This document shows, in pieces, positions 46,658-55,400 of a DNA stretch of 64,000 nt (the stretch's first letter is position 1; the number at the start of each line of letters is the position of its first letter). This stretch comes from Georgenia satyanarayanai. GTDB taxonomy: Bacteria > Actinomycetota > Actinomycetes > Actinomycetales > Actinomycetaceae. The position numbers were made by a program, and so were the translations under genes. The DNA lies in contig NZ_VUKC01000007.1 of the NCBI RefSeq assembly GCF_009193135.1, positions 97,572 through 161,571 on the forward strand, read 5' to 3'. Under the pieces are notes generated by a model. It was not told the origin of the DNA. It did no database searches and saw only the letters and a program-made list of their open reading frames with translations.

Positions 46658-46683
46658 CCGCGTGCGCGACTCAAGGAGGAATC

Positions 46684-49600
46684 GTGGTCAGACGATCAAC
46701 GGGGCGCCGCTGGGCGACCCGAGGTGCGAGTGCGCTGCTGACCAGCGCTCTCGTGCTGCCGCTCGCGATGAGCGGTGCGCAAGCACAAACCGAGCCGCCG
46801 GAAGCGGAGCCAGCCCCGGTCGAGGACCCGGCGCTGGACTGGAACAACTACGAGAAGGTCCTGCTCACCAAGAACACGGGCGAGCCGATCGACCTCGCCG
46901 TGCTGCCGGACTCGCGCGTCCTCCACACCGCGCGCAACGGCGTCGTCCGCCTGACGGACCCCACGACGGGTGGGACGTCCCAGGTCGCGCAGCTCGACGT
47001 GTACGCCAACTCCGAGGACGGCCTCCAGGGCATCGCGCTGGACCCCGACTTCGAGGAGAACAGATGGGTCTACCTCGTCTACGCGCCCCGGGTCATGTCC
47101 GGGACCACCGAGGACGGCACGCCCTACCCGGAGACCACCCCCTCCGGGAACGCCCCCAACAGCCTCCCCGAGGGCGCTGACCCCGAGACCTACTGGGACC
47201 AGTGGCTCGGGTACAACCTCCTCTCGCGTTTCAAGTGGGACGCCGAGACGAACACGCTCGACCTCGAGTCCGAGCAGGAGATCATCAAGGTCGACGCCCA
47301 GCGCGGCCAGTGCTGCCACGTCGGCGCGGACATCGCCTTCGACGAGGACGGCAACCTCTTCCTGTCGACGGGTGACAACACCCCCGCCGGCACCCCCGGT
47401 GCGAACGGCTACACGCCGATCAACAACGCCCCCGGCATGAACCCGGGCTTCGACGCCCGTCGCGGCGCCGGCAGCACCAACGACCTGCGCGGTGCGATCC
47501 TCCGGATCAACGTCAACGACGAGATCGAGGCGGGCGTCGAGCCCGGCCCCGGTACGTCGTACACGGTCCCCGAGGGCAACCTCTTCGACACGGGTGAGGT
47601 CGACCCCGAGCTGGTCCGCGAAGAGATCTACGTCATGGGCCTGCGCAACCCGTTCCGCATCGACTACGACGCCGAGTCCGGCGCCCTGTTCTGGGGCGAC
47701 TACGGCCCCGACGCCGGTGCGGCCCAGGCCGACCGTGGCCCGATGGGCTACGTCGAATGGCAGCTGACCACCGAGCCGATGAACGGCGGGTGGCCCTACT
47801 GCCACGGCCCGAACGACGGCGGCGCCTACAACGAGTGGGACTTCGCCAACAACGCCCCGGGCGAGAACGGCTTCTTCGACTGCGACGAGGGTCCGGTCAA
47901 CCGCTCCACCTGGAACACCGGCCTCGAGCAGCTCCCGCCGGTCACCGAGCCGCAGGTCTACTACGGCGACAACCCGGGCGACCAGCCGTGGGACATCCTC
48001 GTCGAGCTCGGCGGCGGCGGTCAGGCCCCCATGGGCGGCCCGATCTACCGTGCCGACCAGTACGACTCGGAGACGAAGTTCCCCGAGTACTGGGACGGCA
48101 AGCCCTTCCTGGCGGAGTTCTCCCAGGACTACGTGGTGTCGATCACGATGGACGAGCTCTCCTCCGAGGGCACCGTCACCGACATCATCGACTTCCTGCC
48201 GAACCTCCACCTCGAGACGGTGAACCAGCCCATCTGGGACAACGTCATGGACATGGAGTTCGGACCGGACGGCTCGATGTACGTGCTCGAGTACGGCGAC
48301 GGCTTCTTCCGCCAGAACCCCGACGCGGGCCTGTACCGCATCGACTACGTCGGTGACGGCAACAAGACTCCGCAGGCTGCCTTCACGGCCAGCCCGGCGT
48401 CCAGCAGCGACGCCCCCCTCGAGGTCACCTTCGACGCCTCGGCGTCCCGTGACCCGGAGGGTGAGGAGCTCACCTTCGAGTGGGACCTCGACGGCGACGG
48501 TCAGTACGACGACGCCACCGGCGTGAGCCCGACCTACACCTACGAGGAGCGCGGCCTGTACAACGTCGCGCTGCGCGCGGTCGACCCCCAGGGCAAGGCC
48601 GGCCTGGCCACGTCGCAGATCAGCGTCGGCAACACGGCCCCCGAGATCACGCTGAGCGTGGACGACGGCGCCATCTTCAACTGGGGCGACGCCGTCCCGG
48701 TCTCCGTGTCGGTCACCGACGCGGAGGACGGCGACGACTTCGTCTGCAACAACGTGCGCTGGACCTTCGGTCTGGGACACAACGAGCACGCGCACCCGGA
48801 GCAGTCCGGGCGCGGCTGCGAGTTCACCCTCCAGACCAGCGAGGACGCCGTCGAGCACGGCGAGGGCGAGAAGATCTACGGCACCCTCGTCGTCACCTAC
48901 GCCGACCAGGCGCAGCCGGACGTCCCGTCCATCACCGGTGAGGCCACGCTCATCCTCAAGCCCGAGGTGCAGCAGGCCGAGTGGTACGACGCCGCTGAGG
49001 GCGTCACCGTCGTCGACGACGCCGAGGCCGGCGCCGGCTCGTACGTCGAGCTGGGCGAGGGCTCCATCACCTTCCGCCCGATGGCCATGACCCACGCCCC
49101 CACCGGCGACGTCATCGACACCGTCACCGCCCGCGGCGCGGGCGAGGGCACCGTCTCCCTCACCTGGGCCGGCGAGGACACCCCGTTCGCCGACATCGAG
49201 TTCGGCGGCGCGGAGCCGGCCGAGCGGAACCTCACCGCTCAGTCCACGGTCGGTCAGTGGCTCGCCGACCCGGTCGGCGCCGAGTTCGTCAGCGGACTCG
49301 TCCCGGAGGAGTTCCACGACGCCGTTCGCGATGTCCCGCTCGAGGACCTCGTCGAGCTCTCCGAGGGGCAGATCTCCGCGCACGCGATCGCCGAGCTCGT
49401 CGAGGCGTACCAGAACGCCCCCGCTGCCCCCGGTGACGGTGGCTGGCAGGACGTCGAGGTCCGCTTCACGAGCATCCCCGAGGGCTCGGGCGAGGTCGTC
49501 GTCACCAGCACCGGTGACGTCGACCTGGACTACCTGGCCTTCACCGCCTCGGGCGAGCAGCCCCCGGCCGAGAACATCCGCATCCCCGCGGAGAAGGTCT

Positions 49601-52158
49601 CGATCGGCATGTTCTCCCTCATCCCGTGGGTCCGTGAGGCAGGTCTGCCGACCGTCCTCGAGCGGCTGGCGGAGATCGGCTTCCAGAACGTCGAGCCCTT
49701 CGGCAGCAACTTCAACGGCTACACCGCCGAGGAGTTCCGTGCGATGGTCGACGAGATCGGTCTGAAGGTTCCGTCCTCGCACTACAACACCGCCGAGGCG
49801 ACCTTCGACCAGACGCTGGAGTTCGTCGACACGCTGGGCCAGGAGTACGTGGGCTCGGGTGGCTTCGTCCAGGGCCTGAACTTCGACACCTACGAGTCCA
49901 CCCTCGCGGTGGCCGAGGCGATGGACCGTCTGGGCGAGCGTTCGGTGGAGGCCGGGATCGGCAAGTTCTTCGGTCACAACCACGACGGTGAGTTCCGCAG
50001 GACGTACGAGCACGAGGGTGAGGAGCTCTCGGTGTGGGAGATCCTCGTCCGTGAGACGAACCCCGAGTACGTGACCTTCCAGCTGGACGTGGCCTGGGCT
50101 GCGCACGCTGGTGTGGACGTCCCTGCTCTCATCGAGGAGTACGGCGACCGTATCGAGCTGCTGCACGTCAAGGACGCCGTCAACGTGGCGGGTGAGGGTC
50201 GTCCGACCTTCACCAACCTCGGTGAGGGTGAGGTCCCGCTGCAGGAGATCCTGGCCGCGGCCGAGGAGCACGCGGACATCGCGCTCTACGTCCTCGAGTA
50301 CGACCAGGCCCCGCTCGGCGAGCTCTTCGCCGAGACCGGTTTCTCCTACCTCACGGGCGAGGACCTCGTCCCCGTCCGGGTGGAGACCGAGGATGTCTCG
50401 ATCGGCATGTTCTCCCTCATCCCGTGGGTGAACAGCGACGGCCTGCCGTCGGTGCTCGCCCGCCTGGCGGAGATCGGCTTCGAGAACGTCGAGCCCTTCG
50501 GCAGCAACTTCAACGGCTACACCGCGGAGCAGTTCCGCGCGATGGTCGACCTCATCGGTCTCAACGTGCCCTCCTCGCACTACAACGTCGCGGAGGACAC
50601 CTTCGACGCGACGCTGGCGTACGTGGACACGCTGGGTCAGGAGTACGTCGGCTCGGGAGGGTTCCCCCAGCCCGGGATCTCCTCCTACGGCAAGGTGCTC
50701 CAGACTGCCGATGCGATGAACCGGCTCGGTCGACTCTCGGTCGAGGCGGGCGTCGGCAAGCTCTTCGGTCACAACCACGCGACGGAGTTCACCACCGTGT
50801 ACAACCACGGCGGTGAGGAGATGTCGGCGTGGGAGATCCTCGTCGACCTCACCGACCCGCGGTACGTGACCTTCCAGCTGGACGTGGCCTGGGCTGCGCA
50901 CGCCGGGGTGGACGTCCCTGCTCTCATCGAGGAGCACGGCGACCGCATCGAGCTGCTGCACGTCAAGGACGCGACCGGTCTGGGTGGCTCGACCAACCCC
51001 ACCTTCACCAACCTCGGTGACGGTGACGTCCCGCTCCAGGACATCCTGCGCGCCGCCCGCGACCACGCGGACATCGCCCTGTACGTCCTGGAGTACGACG
51101 TCGCCCCGCAGGGCGAGGACTTCGCCGAGACCGGGTTCGAGTACCTCACCGGCCAGGAGGCCGGCGAGGAGGGCTCGCGTCCGGTCGAGGTGACGCCCGC
51201 ACCGGTGACCTTCACCGACGAGTACGGCACGGACGCCGACACCTTCACGGTGCCGCGCTCCACCGGTGTCGTCTACCTCGTCGACGGTGAGGTCGTGGCA
51301 CCCGGGACGTACCCGGGCGCCGGCACGGTGACCGTCACCGCGCAGGCCGCGGAGGGCTTCGTGCTCGCCGCTGACGCCGAGTGGACCTACACCTTCTCGA
51401 CGGCGGGTGCCCCGGCCCCCGACCGCCGGACGGCGGAGTTCCACCTGTCCAACACCTGGCGCGGCACCACCGACGTCCACTTCATGTACGGCCGCTGGGC
51501 CGACGAGGTGCTCATCGGTGACTGGAACGGCGACGGCAAGGACACGATCGCGGTCCGCAAGGGCAACGAGTTCCACGTGTCCAACAGCCAGCGTGGCGGG
51601 AACCCCGACTCGGTGTTCACCTACGGCCGCCCCGGCGACGTCATCCTCGTCGGTGACTGGGACGGCGACGGCAAGGACACCTTCGCGGTGCGCCGCGGTG
51701 CGGAGTACCACGTCAAGAACACCCTCCGGGGTGGTCCGGCCGACGTGAGCTTCACCTACGGCCGCGCCGACGACCAGGTGCTCGTCGGTGACTGGAACGG
51801 CAACGACGTCGACACCCTGGCGATCCGCCGTGGTGCGACCTACCACGTGAAGAACTCGGTCATCGGCGGCGACGCCGACGTGGTCTTCACCTACGGTCGG
51901 GCCTCGGACGTCACCCTCGCGGGTGACTGGGACGGCGACGGTGTGGACACCTTCGCCCTCCAGCGTGGGCGTACGTACCACGTGACCAACTCCCTGCGTG
52001 GCGGGGACGCGGACACGGTCCTCACCTTCGGCCGCCTCGGTGACGAGGTGTACGTCGGTGACTGGAACGGCGACGGGACCGACACCCTCGGTGTCCGCCG
52101 CCCGGTCGGTGGCGCTTCCGCCGCCAAGACGATCAGCTCGCTGAGCAAGATCGGCTGA
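46684..52158 (+). CDS. Giant secreted protein: PQQ-type sugar dehydrogenase, PKD, two tandem isomerase barrels, FG-GAP-like repeats
   Basis: 1824 aa; GTG preceded by AAGGAGGAATC. Signal peptide to about residue 36 (GAQAQ). Sugar dehydrogenase propeller at about 53-554 (QCCHVGADIAF, GLRNPFR, GDYGPDA), PKD at 559-647, Ig-like, and a CBM-like sandwich interrupted by a ~75-residue helical insert (about 843-919). Two isomerase barrels follow: 969-1226 (GHNHDGEF) and 1238-1489 (GHNHATEF). One ~78-residue domain and five GDWDGDG-type repeats end in SSLSKIG. The first barrel holds the block identical to the gene at 1-3277. The role is inferred as in the paralogues. Confidence 0.9.
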   Translation: MVRRSTGRRWATRGASALLTSALVLPLAMSGAQAQTEPPEAEPAPVEDPALDWNNYEKVLLTKNTGEPIDLAVLPDSRVLHTARNGVVRLTDPTTGGTSQVAQLDVYANSEDGLQGIALDPDFEENRWVYLVYAPRVMSGTTEDGTPYPETTPSGNAPNSLPEGADPETYWDQWLGYNLLSRFKWDAETNTLDLESEQEIIKVDAQRGQCCHVGADIAFDEDGNLFLSTGDNTPAGTPGANGYTPINNAPGMNPGFDARRGAGSTNDLRGAILRINVNDEIEAGVEPGPGTSYTVPEGNLFDTGEVDPELVREEIYVMGLRNPFRIDYDAESGALFWGDYGPDAGAAQADRGPMGYVEWQLTTEPMNGGWPYCHGPNDGGAYNEWDFANNAPGENGFFDCDEGPVNRSTWNTGLEQLPPVTEPQVYYGDNPGDQPWDILVELGGGGQAPMGGPIYRADQYDSETKFPEYWDGKPFLAEFSQDYVVSITMDELSSEGTVTDIIDFLPNLHLETVNQPIWDNVMDMEFGPDGSMYVLEYGDGFFRQNPDAGLYRIDYVGDGNKTPQAAFTASPASSSDAPLEVTFDASASRDPEGEELTFEWDLDGDGQYDDATGVSPTYTYEERGLYNVALRAVDPQGKAGLATSQISVGNTAPEITLSVDDGAIFNWGDAVPVSVSVTDAEDGDDFVCNNVRWTFGLGHNEHAHPEQSGRGCEFTLQTSEDAVEHGEGEKIYGTLVVTYADQAQPDVPSITGEATLILKPEVQQAEWYDAAEGVTVVDDAEAGAGSYVELGEGSITFRPMAMTHAPTGDVIDTVTARGAGEGTVSLTWAGEDTPFADIEFGGAEPAERNLTAQSTVGQWLADPVGAEFVSGLVPEEFHDAVRDVPLEDLVELSEGQISAHAIAELVEAYQNAPAAPGDGGWQDVEVRFTSIPEGSGEVVVTSTGDVDLDYLAFTASGEQPPAENIRIPAEKVSIGMFSLIPWVREAGLPTVLERLAEIGFQNVEPFGSNFNGYTAEEFRAMVDEIGLKVPSSHYNTAEATFDQTLEFVDTLGQEYVGSGGFVQGLNFDTYESTLAVAEAMDRLGERSVEAGIGKFFGHNHDGEFRRTYEHEGEELSVWEILVRETNPEYVTFQLDVAWAAHAGVDVPALIEEYGDRIELLHVKDAVNVAGEGRPTFTNLGEGEVPLQEILAAAEEHADIALYVLEYDQAPLGELFAETGFSYLTGEDLVPVRVETEDVSIGMFSLIPWVNSDGLPSVLARLAEIGFENVEPFGSNFNGYTAEQFRAMVDLIGLNVPSSHYNVAEDTFDATLAYVDTLGQEYVGSGGFPQPGISSYGKVLQTADAMNRLGRLSVEAGVGKLFGHNHATEFTTVYNHGGEEMSAWEILVDLTDPRYVTFQLDVAWAAHAGVDVPALIEEHGDRIELLHVKDATGLGGSTNPTFTNLGDGDVPLQDILRAARDHADIALYVLEYDVAPQGEDFAETGFEYLTGQEAGEEGSRPVEVTPAPVTFTDEYGTDADTFTVPRSTGVVYLVDGEVVAPGTYPGAGTVTVTAQAAEGFVLAADAEWTYTFSTAGAPAPDRRTAEFHLSNTWRGTTDVHFMYGRWADEVLIGDWNGDGKDTIAVRKGNEFHVSNSQRGGNPDSVFTYGRPGDVILVGDWDGDGKDTFAVRRGAEYHVKNTLRGGPADVSFTYGRADDQVLVGDWNGNDVDTLAIRRGATYHVKNSVIGGDADVVFTYGRASDVTLAGDWDGDGVDTFALQRGRTYHVTNSLRGGDADTVLTFGRLGDEVYVGDWNGDGTDTLGVRRPVGGASAAKTISSLSKIG
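49726..50304 (+). repeat. 579-bp block identical to 1136-1714
   Basis: This is the second copy of the duplicated isomerase segment. The barrel that follows it directly (50395-51150) is clearly diverged, so identity is specific to this pair and not to the family. Confidence 0.9.
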
Positions 52159-52177
52159 CCTGCACCACCGCTCGACA

Positions 52178-52211
52178 CAGGGGCCCCCAGCCAGCCGGCT
52201 GGGGGCCCCTG
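52178..52211 (+). terminator. Terminator after the two-barrel gene
   Basis: CAGGGGCCCCCAGCC and GGCTGGGGGCCCCTG pair over 15 bp with a short AGCC loop, 20 nt after the stop. Confidence 0.85.
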
Positions 52212-52229
52212 CCCGTGCACCCGGAGCCG

Positions 52230-52297
52230 TTGACGTCGCGGGGCGCCGGCCATACGCTCGGGCGACGAAGTGACGTAGCACACACTGATCGTGTGCT
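52230..52297 (+). promoter_or_regulatory. Promoter with a different inverted repeat downstream
   Basis: -35 TTGACG (52230-52235), 17-nt spacer, -10 TACGCT (52253-52258). Downstream lies AGCACAC-N7-GTGTGCT (52277-52297), a 7-bp inverted repeat. The layout resembles the other three paralogue promoters, but the palindrome differs in spacing and position. The leader to the GTG at 52419 is about 155 nt. Confidence 0.55.
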
Positions 52298-52418
52298 CGG
52301 TGGGGGTCGCTGAGTTCTGTGCAGACGCAGGGGGCGACGTCCAGCTGGACGCTGTCCGGCCGAAGAAGGCCGCGCCCCGGCGCGGCCCGCACGTGAACGC
52401 GACTCCAAGGAGATTGCC

Positions 52419-55400
52419 GTGGTCGATCGACCAACAGGCTCTCGAGGATGGGCCCGCGCCGCGGGCGCCGTCCTCGCCAGCACGCTCGTCCTTCCGCTCG
52501 CTGCCACCGGTGCGGGCGCGGACGTCGAACCACCACCGGACGACAGCGAGTTCAGCGCGCTGGTGTTCAGCAAGACCGCCGGCTTCCGGCACGGGTCCAT
52601 CGAGGAGGGCGTCGCCGCGATCGAGCAGCTCGGCGCCGACAACGGCTTCACGGTGGACCACACCGAGGACGCCGCAGACTTCACCGAGGAGAACCTCGCC
52701 GACTACGACGTCGTCGTCTGGCTCTCCACCACCGGCGACGTGCTCGACGACGAGCAGCAGGCCGCCTTCGAGCAGTACATCCAGGGTGGCGGTGGGTACG
52801 CCGGCATCCACGCCGCCAGCGACACCGAGTACGACTGGCCCTGGTACGGCGAGCTCGTCGGCGCCTACTTCGCGGGCCACCCACCGGGCACCCCGGACGG
52901 CACGGTCGACGTCGCCGACCGTGTGCACCCCTCGACCGCGCACCTGCCCTTCGAGTGGGACCGCACCGACGAGTGGTACACCTACGACGAGAACGTGCGC
53001 GGTGACGTCCACGTCCTCGCCACGCTCGACGAGACGAGCTACGACCCGGGCGACCTGGCCATGGGCTCGGACCACCCGATCGCGTGGTGCCACGACTACG
53101 ACGGCGGCCGGTCCTGGTACACCGGCGGCGGGCACACCGAGGCCTCCTTCGCCGAGCCGGCCTTCCTCGAGCACATCCTCGGCGGTCTCCGCACGGCGGC
53201 GGGTGTCGAGGACGCGAACTGCGCCGCGACCGTCGCCAGCTCCTACCAGAAGGTCACCCTCGTCCAGGGCGAGCAGAACGTCGGCGAGCCGATGGCCCTC
53301 GCGGTCCTGCCGAACGGGGACGTGCTCCACACGGCCCGTGACGGCCGGATCTTCTACACCGAGGGCGACGGCGGCACGCGCGTCGCCGGCACCGTCCCCG
53401 TGTACACGCACGACGAGGACGGCATGCAGGGCATCGCCATCGACCCGAACTTCGCGGAGAACCGGTGGGTCTACGCCTACTACGCCCCGCCGCTGGACAC
53501 CCCGCCCGGGGACGCCCCTGAGTGGGGGACCCCGGAGGAGTTCGCCGCCTTCGACGGCTACAACCGGCTCTCCCGCTTCCGTCTGAGCGAGGAGGGCGTG
53601 CTCGACCTCGCGTCCGAGCAGGAGATCCTCCGGGTCGAGGCGGACCGCGGCACGTGCTGCCACGCGGGCGGCGAGATCGACTTCGACGCCGAGGGCAACC
53701 TCTACCTGTCCACCGGTGACGACACCAACCCCTTCGCGTCCGAGGGCTACACGCCCATCGACGAGCGCGAGGGCCGCAACCCCGCGTGGGACGCCCAGCG
53801 CTCCTCGGCCAACACCAACGACCTGCGCGGCAAGCTGCTGCGGGTGAGCGTGCTCGAGGAGATCCCCGAGGGCGCCGAGCCGGGCCCGGGCAGCACCTAC
53901 GAGATCCCCGACGGCAACCTCTTCGCGCCCGGCACGGAGCTCACGCGGCCGGAGATCTACGGGATGGGCTTCCGCAACCCCTTCCGCTTCGCGGTCGACA
54001 AGGAGACCGGCTGGGTCCACCTCGGTGACTACGGCCCCGACGCCGGCAGCGCCGACCCCGACCGTGGCCCCGGCGGCCAGGTCGAGTTCAACCTCATCAA
54101 GGAGCCCGGCAACTACGGCTGGCCGTACTGCCACGGCGACAACGACGCCTACATCGACTACGAGTTCCCGCCGCAGGGCGAGCCCGCGGGCTCGGGTGAG
54201 TCCGGGGAGGCCTTCGACTGCGACAACCCCGTGAACGAGAGCCCCAACAACACCGGTCTCACCGAGCTCCCGCCCGCGATCCCGGCATGGTTGCCCTACG
54301 ACGGTGGCTCGGTCCCCGACCTGGGTGACGGCAGCGAGTCGCCCATGGGCGGCCCGACCTACCGCTACGACCCCGAGCTCGACTCCGACCGCAAGTGGCC
54401 GGAGTACTGGGACGGCAAGACGCTCAACTACGAGTGGGGGCGGGACTGGATCCGCGAGTTCGTCATCGACGACGACGGTGGTCTCGTCGACATCGTCCCG
54501 TCCCTCGACTGGCTCGAGCCGTCCACGCCGATGGCCGTCGAGTTCGGACCCGACGGTGCGCTGTACGTCCTCGACTACGGCAGCGGCGGGTTCTTCTCCG
54601 GCGCCTGGGACTCCGCGGTGTACCGCGTGGACTACGTGGCCGACAGCCCCAACCCCGTCGCCCGGATCGAGACGTCGACGAACAACGGCCAGCCCCCGCT
54701 GACCGTCGAGTTCGACGGCACCGGGTCGACCGACCCGCAGGAGATGCCGCTGTCCTACGCGTGGGACTTCGACAACGACGGCGAGATCGACTCGACCGAG
54801 CCGACCGCCAGCTTCACCTACGAGACGGCCGGCGTGTTCACCGCGCGGCTCACGGTGAGCGCCGGCGAGGGGGAGGAGCTGCGGACAGGCACGATCACGA
54901 CGAACGTCATCGTCGGCAACACCGCCCCCGAGGTCACCCTCGAGCTCCCGGTCGACGGCGGCATCTTCAGCTTCGGTGACGAGGTGCCCTTCCGGGTCAC
55001 CGTCACCGACGTCGAGGACGGCGAGATCGACTGCTCCCGCGTCCGCGTCGAGTACATCCTCGGCCACGACGAGCACGGCCACCCGCTGAGCTCGGCGACC
55101 GGCTGCGAGGGCACGATCACCACACCGCGCGACGAGGGGCACGGTCTGGACGCCAACGTCTTCGGCGTCATCAACGCCTCGTACACCGACCTCGGTGCCG
55201 AGGACCTGCCCGCCCTCTCGGCGGACGACGAGGCCGTGCTGCGGCTGCGGCACCAGCAGGCCGAGTTCTTCACCGAGGGTGAGGGCGTGGAGGTCGTCGA
55301 CCGTGAGGGTGCCGGCGGCGGCAGCGCCGTGGGCGAGGCCGGTGACGGCGACTGGATCTCCTTCGCGCCGATGGACCTCACGAACATCGACGGGGTCTCG

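Noticed and set aside
46696..52536. Minus-strand open frame of about 1946 codons opposite the two-barrel gene (and similar ones at 41803-46575, 51891-55601 and 57580-62214)
   Set aside because: The translations repeat GHVQLEGHV- and AVPVTDEH-like patterns that mirror the repeats on the other strand. They are shadows of the GC-rich coding sequence.
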